From assembly GCA_013214885.1 (NCBI GenBank), contig JABSRS010000050.1, forward strand, positions 1 through 13,814: 13,814 nt of DNA. Direction: 5' to 3'. The notes below the pieces were generated by a model. It saw nothing but the letters and a program-made list of their open reading frames with translations, searched no databases and was not told the origin of the DNA. A program made the position numbers and the translations under genes. This stretch comes from Gammaproteobacteria bacterium. Its GTDB lineage: Bacteria > Pseudomonadota > Gammaproteobacteria > Enterobacterales > Psychrobiaceae. Below are positions 8,220-13,814 of the stretch, in pieces. Numbering within the stretch: the first letter of the stretch is position 1; each line of letters begins with the position of its first letter.

Positions 8220-8253
8220 GCTACTTTTCTTTGGCGAAGCAAAGAAAAGTAGC
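8220..8253. repeat. Perfect 14-bp-arm palindrome, probable dispersed element
   Basis: GCTACTTTTCTTTG at 8220-8233 and CAAAGAAAAGTAGC at 8240-8253 are exact reverse complements around the six-base loop GCGAAG. A partial copy of the left part, GTAGCCTTTCTTTTGGCTAC, lies just before. From memory, this sequence (translated as FGYFSLAKQRKV) recurs in many gammaproteobacterial genomes, which points to a REP-like or miniature element; that needs a search. It could also act as a hairpin that blocks transcription or exonucleases between the relic and galE. Confidence 0.7.
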
Positions 8254-8392
8254 TGGTGTGCGTATATAGAAGTCCATTTAAGAGATGTAGCCTATAAGCA
8301 CATCATACATGCCACTATAGTTATAGTTCATTCACTTAACTGATCGACATTAATAGTAAATACCATCCCTTTTTTATTCAAACATTGTTAAT

Positions 8393-9403
8393 TTACTGAT
8401 AACCCTTGGGGTTTTTTGACTGCCAATGCCAGGCATCTTTCATCATTTGGTCTAATCCCTTCTCGGCTTGCCAACCCATCACGGCATATGCTTTATCTGG
8501 TTGGGCATAACAAGAGGCAATATCACCAGGGCGCCGTGGCGATATTTGGTAGGGAATTTTTAATTGATTAACTCGCTCAAAACTCTCAACCATTTCCAGA
8601 ACTGAGTAACCATTGCCAGTACCGAGGTTTATCGCATTAAAACCAATTGACTGCTTAAACATCGCCAAGGCTTTGACATGACCGATGGCCAAATCAACAA
8701 CATGAATGTAATCACGGATCCCTGAACCATCAGGCGTATCGTAATCATTACCAAAGACACTCAATTGCTCCCGCAAACCAGAAGCGACCTGAGTAATAAA
8801 TGGCATTAAGTTATTTGGAATTCCTGAAGGGTCTTCACCGATTAAGCCCGAGCTATGCGCCCCCACTGGATTAAAATAGCGCAATGCCACCACCGACCAA
8901 TTTTGATCGGAAGTACAAAGGTCACCCATCATTTGTTCAATTTGTAATTTATTCGTCCCATAAGGGTTAGTGGTGCGCAGCGCACAGTCTTCATCAATCG
9001 GTAAGCGCTCAGGTGAGCCATAAACCGTAGCCGATGAACTAAAGATAATATTATGAACCTTAGCTTTTGCCATTGATTCGAGTAACCGTAGACTCCCCAC
9101 GACATTATTATCGTAATAACGCAGTGGTTGAGCGACTGATTCACCAACGGCTTTAAGTCCAGCGAAATGAATAACCGCGTCAATGTTGTATTCAGAAAAA
9201 ATGTCGTCTAATGCTTGAGAGTCACGGATATCAGCTTCAATAAAGATTGGACGTTTGCCAGATATTGTTTCAATTTTATCTAAAACGACTGTTTTTGAAT
9301 TAGACAGATTATCAACAATAATAACCTCTAGCCCTTGCTGATGTAATTCAACCACGGTATGACTACCAATATAACCTGTACCGCCAGTGACAAGAATTGC
9401 CAT
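8393..9403 (-). CDS. galE: UDP-glucose 4-epimerase
   Basis: Interconverts UDP-glucose and UDP-galactose with tightly bound NAD, supplying galactose units for lipopolysaccharide and capsule and serving galactose catabolism. The Rossmann motif TGGTGYIGSH is at residues 6-15, the active-site serine at 124 in SSSATVYG, and the catalytic Y148 and K152 in PYGTNK. AGLKAVGES and RYFNPVGAH are also standard. The start chosen is the ATG at 9403, preceded by GGAG with six bases of spacing; it gives 336 residues (338 in E. coli). The frame is open 27 codons further upstream, but that part has no homologous look. No gal operon partner is adjacent; it lies alone between two pseudogenes and is intact. Confidence 0.96.
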   Translation of the reverse strand: MAILVTGGTGYIGSHTVVELHQQGLEVIIVDNLSNSKTVVLDKIETISGKRPIFIEADIRDSQALDDIFSEYNIDAVIHFAGLKAVGESVAQPLRYYDNNVVGSLRLLESMAKAKVHNIIFSSSATVYGSPERLPIDEDCALRTTNPYGTNKLQIEQMMGDLCTSDQNWSVVALRYFNPVGAHSSGLIGEDPSGIPNNLMPFITQVASGLREQLSVFGNDYDTPDGSGIRDYIHVVDLAIGHVKALAMFKQSIGFNAINLGTGNGYSVLEMVESFERVNQLKIPYQISPRRPGDIASCYAQPDKAYAVMGWQAEKGLDQMMKDAWHWQSKNPKGYQ

Positions 9404-9456
9404 GCTGTTCTCCATAAAAAATATACATTGTTGATAAAATCGTTTTCGATCCGTCA

Positions 9457-9484
9457 ATATTAATAAAATTGTATCATGGTTCAA
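9457..9484 (-). promoter_or_regulatory. Candidate promoter for galE
   Basis: On the minus strand TTGAAC (9484-9479) is 16 bases from TAATAT (9462-9457), about 50 bases before the galE start. Both boxes are imperfect matches. The divergent spacer to the solute-binding relic is AT-rich, so other pairs are possible. Confidence 0.3.
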
Positions 9485-9493
9485 TTAACTAAG

Positions 9494-9523
9494 TTGATTA
9501 AAAATCTCACAACAAACTATACA
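9494..9523 (+). promoter_or_regulatory. Candidate promoter for the solute-binding relic
   Basis: TTGATT at 9494-9499 and TATACA at 9518-9523, separated by 18 bases, point toward the start at 9569. It is a pattern match only, in an AT-rich divergent spacer. Confidence 0.3.
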
Positions 9524-9568
9524 AAATGATCGCTTATTATACAGGGAGCCCCATAAAACAAGAACGTT

Positions 9569-10261
9569 ATGAATTTCATCTATATTTTGATGCTATGCGC
9601 CTTTTCCTGCTCCGTTATCGCCCTACCAAAAATAAAAGCAGTGACCGAAGACTTATGGCCTCTCAATTATTTACAAGATGGTGAACTTAAAGGGAAATCG
9701 GCTCAGGTAGTGTTATCTGCATTAGAAAAAAGTGGTTTGAGCTATCAATTAGAAGTTCTGCCTTGGCCCCGTGCTTTTAAGATCGCTACTGAACAGCCTA
9801 ACACGGTGATTTTTTCAATCGTTCGAACGAATAAAAGAGAACAGTAATTTCACTGGCTGGCCCAAATAAGTACTTCCGACGACATCCACATTATGACGTT
9901 AAGCAATAGCGAACTAAGCAAAGAAAATACTAAAGAGCAATTGTTAAATTACCCAATTGCAGTACAGGCCAAATCGGTAAGTTATTATTATTTACGTTAT
10001 TTGGGATTTAAAAATATCCGACAAGTCAGAAGTGTTAAGCAAGGTATCTTGATGTTACTTAATGCTCGGGTTGACTTAATTGTTGGCCGCAAAAGTGGCA
10101 TGTTAAAAACACTTACCCAGCTTGGTCCCCTGACTCCTAAATTATAAACAGTGTTAATATCGGATGTAATGAGCTCATACATTGCAGCAAGTTTAGGTAC
10201 CGATCCTGAAATTATCGAAAAGTTAACTCGAGCTTTAAAAAGTCATCAGCAAAGTAAGTGA
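9569..10261 (+). pseudogene. Family 3 periplasmic solute-binding protein gene with two nonsense codons
   Basis: Reading one frame from the ATG at 9569 to the TGA at 10259-10261 gives a 230-codon protein of the usual length for a small family 3 (amino-acid type) solute-binding protein, interrupted only by TAA at 9845-9847 and TAA at 10145-10147. A signal peptide ends near SVIA at residue 18. VLPWPRAFKIA and VIFSIVRTNKREQ, then FHWLAQIS after the first stop, form the family pattern of a PW-RA block and an R-T-x-E-x-x-F-x-W-G/A block. After the second stop, TDPEIIEKLTRALKSHQ is a normal C-terminal helix. Each TAA is one substitution from CAA, AAA or GAA, so decay looks recent. Its last 27 bases overlap the end of the DUF481 gene on the other strand. 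No transporter permease genes are nearby. Substrate unknown. Confidence 0.82.
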
Positions 10262-11020
10262 TGTTTGGGTATCGAGATTTTCTTTGATCATCCCAGGCAT
10301 ACTGTCGTGTCGCATTGTATAACTGAATTTCATTTTTAGATTATCCAATACATTGGCAGTCAAAGTGCTTTCACTGCGGATAACCGTTGATGAATCAGTG
10401 GTAAGGCCAATATCAGAGACTATGACTTGGCCAAATTCAGCGTGCTTACTTAATGGCAATAATAAATTTGTGCCAAGATGTAACACCGTTAGTACTTGTT
10501 GCTCCTTGGTGTGAGCATCTGACTTAATCCAGCGTACGCCAGGCCCAACATCAGCATCCCACATGATGTTATTTTTATTGTACAGTCGGTGAGTGTAGCC
10601 GGTTGAAAAAGTCGCTAATGCATCATATTGTGAGAATTGATCTTCTTCATATTCGATAGTTGCAAAACTACTGTTGGTCGCTGAAAAGTCACGATTGACC
10701 TTGGCACCCAGCTTCCATTTGTTTACTTTTTTATTGCCATTGTCGGTTTTATCGAGTAATTGGGCAAAATAGTTCATTCGCCAGACGGGGTAAAAATAAG
10801 CCCCCGATAGCTTAGCTTTATAAGTCTGGGTGTCGGTATTACCTGTAGTCATGGTGGCACCAAGCTCAACGCCTAAGATCCAACGTTGATCGTTATCGGT
10901 CGCAGTCGGTGATTTGACATCAAATGCCGATTCAACAAACTCACTAAACAATAATTTATTTTGGGCAAAACTACCAAAACTAATACTTAGAATAAGCATT
11001 ATCATCATAAAACGTAACAT
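10235..11020 (-). CDS. DUF481 family outer-membrane protein (YdiY-like), first copy
   Basis: Predicted outer-membrane beta-barrel of 261 residues (E. coli YdiY, of the same family, has about 250). A signal peptide of about 19 residues ends at SFA before QN. The mature part begins with the family block GVELGATMTTGNTDTQTYKA and continues with amphipathic strands such as ATIEYEEDQFSQYDALATFS. GYTHRLY and DVGPGVRW follow, and the last residue is phenylalanine (LTLLMTF), as expected for a BAM substrate. It is clearly paralogous to the second DUF481 protein in this window. No strong ribosome binding site precedes the ATG at 11020. TATAAA on the minus strand (11097-11092), inside the upstream element, may be its -10. 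The function is unknown; the family name salt-induced outer-membrane protein is only a label. Confidence 0.88.
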   Translation of the reverse strand: MLRFMMIMLILSISFGSFAQNKLLFSEFVESAFDVKSPTATDNDQRWILGVELGATMTTGNTDTQTYKAKLSGAYFYPVWRMNYFAQLLDKTDNGNKKVNKWKLGAKVNRDFSATNSSFATIEYEEDQFSQYDALATFSTGYTHRLYNKNNIMWDADVGPGVRWIKSDAHTKEQQVLTVLHLGTNLLLPLSKHAEFGQVIVSDIGLTTDSSTVIRSESTLTANVLDNLKMKFSYTMRHDSMPGMIKENLDTQTSLTLLMTF

Positions 11021-11067
11021 TAATTAAACACCACAGCAGAGTTATCTTTCCATCACCAAAGTTTGAA

Positions 11068-11252
11068 GTTCCTCCTGAACAACACCATTATTTTATATTA
11101 TGAACATCGCCGCTCTTTGACATCTCGGTAACTGCTCCATGCGTTACCCTACCTCCTGCATTCATGCAGTCGCTGTCACCGCGTCATATCACCAAGAGCG
11201 AAAGCAGGAACAATTGTCGAGGAGTACACAAACGCCCCGTTCCTCCTGAACA
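11068..11252. repeat. Structured non-coding element bounded by 14-bp direct repeats
   Basis: GTTCCTCCTGAACA occurs exactly at 11068-11081 and 11239-11252. Between them are nested inverted repeats: GTTCCT (11068-11073) with AGGAAC (11206-11211), CGCTCTT (11111-11117) with AAGAGCG (11194-11200), and inside these two hairpins, GGTAAC (11127-11132) with GTTACC (11143-11148), and CTGCAT (11156-11161) with ATGCAG (11164-11169). CCTCCTG, the complement of a Shine-Dalgarno core, appears three times (11071-11077, 11152-11158, 11242-11248). No convincing gene lies here. It fills the spacer between the two DUF481 genes and abuts the terminator at 11255. It could be a dispersed miniature element or a structured RNA; the strand is unknown. 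Confidence 0.6.
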
Positions 11253-11254
11253 TA

Positions 11255-11282
11255 AAAAAGCCAGTCCGAGGACTGGCTTTTT
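11255..11282 (-). terminator. Intrinsic terminator of the mscS-DUF481 unit
   Basis: AAAAAGCCAGTC at 11255-11266 pairs perfectly with GACTGGCTTTTT at 11271-11282 around the four-base loop CGAG, 22 bases after the stop of the second DUF481 gene. Read on the minus strand it ends in a run of six T. The symmetrical A and T runs also allow termination from the plus strand. Confidence 0.93.
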
Positions 11283-11304
11283 ATTATAGTACCTAAATAA
11301 CTAA

Positions 11305-12036
11305 CTAAAAACTATAAAGTAAGGTAATTGTTGTTTCGGTATCGATTTTCTCTTTATCTAAACCAGGATAGTTATCGTGGCGGACAATGAAACCGATCTT
11401 CATGGCCAATTCACCAACAATATTAGCTGTGATTGAGGTTTCAGAACGAGTTAAACTTGATTTTTCAGCTTCAAAAGCAACATCGCTAACGATTGATTGC
11501 GTGAATGTTGAAGTATCACTCAGTTTGTTTTGATAAGTTAAACCGATGTGCAGGATCCCAGTTTTTTCACTTGGACCTTGTTTTAAGTCGAAAAACTTCA
11601 TACCTGGACCAATATCACCATCTAAGAATGAAGTATCATTGTGGAAGATTCGACGACTATAACCCGTTGCAAAACTGCTCACTGAATCATAATCACTAAA
11701 TTGATCTTGCTCATAATCGGCTAGCACAAAGATACTGCTGACATCATCTAGAATATAGTTACCTTTGGCACCAATTTTCCAACGCGATGCTGTTTTACCA
11801 TCTTCATCTTCACTATAAAGGACATCAGCAAAATATTGATTTTTCCAATCAATAATACTATGGACCGCATTGATTTTAGCCTTAATGGTTGATGTTTCAG
11901 TGTTACCCGTTGTGATGGTACCGCCGAGTTCGGCATCGGCTGACCATGACTTTTGTTGCTGTGGGGCTTGCTCATTTGCAAAAGCAGCACCTGACATTAG
12001 TGATATCACTAATCCTGAGACTAACCAGTTGTTCAT
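11305..12036 (-). CDS. DUF481 family outer-membrane protein (YdiY-like), second copy, coupled to mscS
   Basis: A 243-residue protein with a signal peptide of about 20 residues (cleavage after AFA before NE), the family block DAELGGTITTGNTETSTIKA and long amphipathic strands (VLADYEQDQFSDYDSVSSFA). YSRRIF and DIGPGMKF follow, and it ends in phenylalanine (TITLLYSF), all fitting an outer-membrane beta-barrel. It shares aligned blocks along its whole length with the first copy, so the two are paralogues. The ATG at 12036 lies one base after the mscS TAG, and its GGAG ribosome binding site is inside the last mscS codons, so the two genes form an operon. A terminator follows at 11282-11255. A role in osmotic or envelope stress is inferred from the partner only. 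Confidence 0.9.
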   Translation of the reverse strand: MNNWLVSGLVISLMSGAAFANEQAPQQQKSWSADAELGGTITTGNTETSTIKAKINAVHSIIDWKNQYFADVLYSEDEDGKTASRWKIGAKGNYILDDVSSIFVLADYEQDQFSDYDSVSSFATGYSRRIFHNDTSFLDGDIGPGMKFFDLKQGPSEKTGILHIGLTYQNKLSDTSTFTQSIVSDVAFEAEKSSLTRSETSITANIVGELAMKIGFIVRHDNYPGLDKEKIDTETTITLLYSF

Positions 12037-12037
12037 T

Positions 12038-12868
12038 CTATTCTCCGTTTACATTACTTTTTTGGATATGGACATCCATTTGTGGGTATGGAATACCAAT
12101 GTTCTCTTGATCGAGACGTATTTTGATATTTTCCATTAATTCAAAATATACCGGCCAATAATCGCTGCTTTTAACCCAAGGACGGACCACGAAATTAACT
12201 GAAGAATCGGCTAAGGCATGGACAGCAACTAACGGCGCTGGGTCTTTTAATACTTTATCTGAGGCTGCTACAACCTCTGCTAACACTTTTTTGGCATGTC
12301 TGATATCAGCGTCATAACTAACACCAATCACCAAATCGATTCGACGGGTTGGTTTAGCTGAATAATTGATAATTGCACCGCCGACAACTCCTGAGTTCGG
12401 TAAAATAATCTCTTTGTTATCACCAGAACGAATAACAGTAGAGAACAATTTAATTGATTCAACCACACCCGCAGCACCGCCAGCTTCAATAAAATCACCG
12501 GCTTTGAATGGGCGAAATGCAATAATCAAGATCCCAGAGGCAAAGTTAGATAATGAACCCTGCAATGCCAAGCCAACCGCTAAACCAGCCGCGCCGATGA
12601 TTGCAATGAATGACGCAGTTTGAACCCCTAATTGGCTTAACGCTGCGATAATCACGAACGCCATTAATAAACCGTATGACAAGCTCGAAATAAATGACAC
12701 GATAACAGGGTCTAACTTACGCTTTTCCATTAACCGACCGACAACTTTACTGATCATCTTGGCAATTTTAGAGCCAACCCAATAAATAAGCACCGCAATC
12801 ACTAATGCAATTACGTAGTTAATGAGCATGTCAGAATTTGATGCATACCAATTCTTAATCGTTTCCAT
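12038..12868 (-). CDS. mscS: Small-conductance mechanosensitive channel MscS
   Basis: Inner-membrane heptameric channel that opens under membrane tension and releases solutes after osmotic downshock. The 276 residues compare with 286 in E. coli. Three membrane segments are visible: about 13-32, 58-80 and the pore helix, with the glycine/alanine-rich GAAGLAVGLALQGSLSNFAS at 92-111. The cytoplasmic vestibule follows (FRPFKAGDFIE, ILPNSGVVGGAIINYS, GVSYDADI) and ends near IPYPQMDVHI. AAGGA precedes the ATG at 12868. Its position just downstream of the aldolase gene repeats the fbaA-mscS order of E. coli. On its 3' side it is coupled to a DUF481 gene, an addition not found beside mscS in E. coli. 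Confidence 0.96.
   Translation of the reverse strand: METIKNWYASNSDMLINYVIALVIAVLIYWVGSKIAKMISKVVGRLMEKRKLDPVIVSFISSLSYGLLMAFVIIAALSQLGVQTASFIAIIGAAGLAVGLALQGSLSNFASGILIIAFRPFKAGDFIEAGGAAGVVESIKLFSTVIRSGDNKEIILPNSGVVGGAIINYSAKPTRRIDLVIGVSYDADIRHAKKVLAEVVAASDKVLKDPAPLVAVHALADSSVNFVVRPWVKSSDYWPVYFELMENIKIRLDQENIGIPYPQMDVHIQKSNVNGE
12043..12046 (-). promoter_or_regulatory. Ribosome binding site of DUF481 copy two inside the mscS end
   Basis: GGAG on the minus strand (12046-12043) is six bases from the ATG at 12036 and is part of the last Gly-Glu codons of mscS. Ribosomes ending mscS would uncover or feed this site, which supports translational coupling. Confidence 0.75.
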
Positions 12869-12926
12869 TGTATTTCCTTATTGATCCATACACAGTCGTT
12901 CATTAGCCATAATTAGCTGCGAAGTG

Positions 12927-12955
12927 TGAATATAAATGAAGTTTACGAACGCCAA
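12927..12955 (-). promoter_or_regulatory. Candidate promoter for mscS
   Basis: On the minus strand TTGGCG (12955-12950) is 17 bases from TATTCA (12932-12927), with TATATT overlapping two bases upstream as an alternative -10. It lies about 60 bases before the mscS start and after the aldolase terminator. The match to sigma-70 consensus is moderate; a stress sigma factor is equally possible. Confidence 0.3.
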
Positions 12956-13032
12956 AAATATGACAGTTAAGTAATGATACGCAATATTTTAATTGGGAAA
13001 CAGAAAAACTTTACATTTTTTTAGAAAACAAA

Positions 13033-13055
13033 AAGGTGCCCACAAAAGACACCTT
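13033..13055 (-). terminator. Probable intrinsic terminator of the aldolase gene
   Basis: On the minus strand AAGGTG (13055-13050) pairs with CACCTT (13038-13033) around an 11-base loop and runs into more T residues, with TTTTTGTTTT beyond. It lies about 65 bases after the aldolase stop and before the mscS promoter region. The stem is short, so termination may be partial and allow some readthrough into mscS. Confidence 0.65.
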
Positions 13056-13118
13056 CGCTTGAACTGATTCAGTTTAGGTTAACTTAACTGTCAGAAATTA
13101 TAGAACTTTAGTCAGCTA

Positions 13119-13814
13119 TTATAATACTTTAGCGTCCAACTCACCCGTTAGGTAACGCTGATGCATTTGGTCTAGAGTCAATGGCTGGATCTTACTAGCC
13201 ATGCCGACACAACCAAAAGCTTCGTAACGATCGATACAAATAGCTTCCATCGCTTTTTGTGCCACGGTAAAGAATTTACGTGGATCAAATTCTGATGGAT
13301 TTTGGCTTAAGAAACGACGAATCGCACCCGTTGAGGCTAAACGTAAATCGGTGTCGATATTGATTTTACGAACACCAAACTTAATGCCTTTAACGATTTC
13401 TTCAACAGGTACACCATAAGTTTCAGGAATTTCGCCACCAAACTCGTTAATCACCGCTAACCATTCTTGTGGTACTGACGATGAACCGTGCATCACCAAG
13501 TGAGTGTTAGGAATGCGGGCATGGATTTCTTTGATTCGATCAATCGCTAAAATATCACCCGTTGGCTTACGCGTAAACTTGTAGGCGCCATGAGAAGTAC
13601 CAATCGCAATAGCCAAGGCATCACAGTTAGTTGCTTTAACAAAGCTTGCCGCTTCTTCAGGACTCGTTAACATTTGCTCTTTGGTTAAAATACCTTCCGC
13701 GCCAACGCCATCTTCTTCACCAGCCATACCAGTTTCAAGCGAACCTAAACAGCCGATTTCACCTTCAACTGAAACACCACAAGCATGTGAGAATTGAACC
13801 GTTGTTTTGGTCAC
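13119..13814 (-). CDS. fba: Class II fructose-bisphosphate aldolase, C-terminal part
   Basis: Zinc-dependent aldolase that cleaves fructose 1,6-bisphosphate to dihydroxyacetone phosphate and glyceraldehyde 3-phosphate, and makes it in gluconeogenesis. The window holds the last 232 codons; about 120 N-terminal residues lie beyond 13814, and the first visible GTG is an internal valine. [16 protein letters not shown] carries the glutamate near the metal, GTSHGAYKF and VMHGSSSVP carry zinc-ligand histidines, and INIDTD binds the substrate phosphate. The wording of these blocks fits the class IIB subtype also found in Calvin-cycle operons, rather than E. coli FbaA. The product is also the substrate source of dxs, though the two genes are not linked in expression. 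The order fba then mscS is conserved. Confidence 0.95.
   Translation of the reverse strand: MTKTTVQFSHACGVSVEGEIGCLGSLETGMAGEEDGVGAEGILTKEQMLTSPEEAASFVKATNCDALAIAIGTSHGAYKFTRKPTGDILAIDRIKEIHARIPNTHLVMHGSSSVPQEWLAVINEFGGEIPETYGVPVEEIVKGIKFGVRKINIDTDLRLASTGAIRRFLSQNPSEFDPRKFFTVAQKAMEAICIDRYEAFGCVGMASKIQPLTLDQMHQRYLTGELDAKVL

Larger units (their letters stand above)
7996..8392. other. Gene-free spacer between the efflux relic and galE
   Basis: About 400 bases without an intact gene. It holds a possible coding relic at 8013-8168 and the strong palindrome at 8220-8253, listed separately. The rest, 8254-8392, shows no open frame of note and no clear terminator for galE. A weak plus-strand terminator-like hairpin starts at 8401, inside the galE end. 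Confidence 0.6.

Noticed and set aside
8401..8417. Plus-strand terminator-like hairpin AACCC-TTG-GGGTT followed by T-run
   Set aside because: The stem has only five pairs, it lies inside the galE coding end, and no intact plus-strand gene precedes it.
9404..9484. A 27-residue N-terminal extension of GalE
   Set aside because: The ATG at 9403 has a GGAG at ideal spacing and gives the family length; the extension overlaps the likely promoter.
9893..10147. An 84-residue open frame as a separate small gene
   Set aside because: It is in the same frame as the upstream piece and continues the solute-binding fold after a single TAA; its ATG is an internal methionine without a ribosome binding site.
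11176..11253. A 25-codon minus-strand frame starting MFRRNGAF inside the structured element
   Set aside because: It is short, lacks a ribosome binding site, overlaps the stems and the terminal repeat, and its start is next to a terminator. The element is better explained as non-coding.
1..13814. CRISPR arrays, toxin-antitoxin pairs, integrons, phage or transposase genes
   Set aside because: No regularly spaced direct repeats, integrase other than the housekeeping XerD, transposase or defence-type protein was found.

Overview
The window looks like a piece of the chromosome of a marine gammaproteobacterium of the Alteromonadales type (Shewanella, Colwellia, Psychrobium or a relative). This is inferred from gene content and synteny: the xseB-ispA-dxs cluster, the divergent xerD/fldB pair, srmB, and fba followed by mscS. 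Base composition is moderate to AT-rich and the core proteins resemble their E. coli counterparts closely. The genus cannot be fixed from the sequence alone.

Positions 1-3949 (+) are a tight operon for isoprenoid precursor synthesis: xseB (exonuclease VII small subunit), ispA (farnesyl diphosphate synthase, GTG start overlapping the xseB stop), dxs (DXP synthase) and a RluA-family pseudouridine synthase whose ribosome binding site overlaps the dxs stop. xerD (-) converges on it. Divergent from xerD is fldB (flavodoxin), followed by srmB (DEAD-box helicase for 50S assembly) with a strong terminator.

Positions about 6940-11250 are an accessory, decaying stretch. A tripartite efflux locus has collapsed into a 1-kb relic, with the front of a membrane fusion protein joined to the last transmembrane part of an RND pump by deletions, plus two single-base frameshifts. 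A gene-poor spacer holds a possible second relic and a perfect 14-bp-arm palindrome. galE (UDP-glucose 4-epimerase, -) is intact. A family 3 solute-binding protein gene is broken only by two in-frame TAA codons. It overlaps the 3' end of a DUF481 outer-membrane protein gene (-), behind which lies a 185-bp structured, repeat-bounded non-coding element.

Positions 11255-13814 (all -) return to conserved genes: the 3' part of a class II fructose-bisphosphate aldolase with a terminator, then mscS translationally coupled to a second DUF481 gene, closed by a strong terminator. The mscS-DUF481 pairing (inner-membrane osmotic valve plus an outer-membrane protein of a family called salt-induced) and the structured element are the most interesting items. 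I saw no CRISPR array, tRNA, rRNA, intact mobile element or clear defence system.
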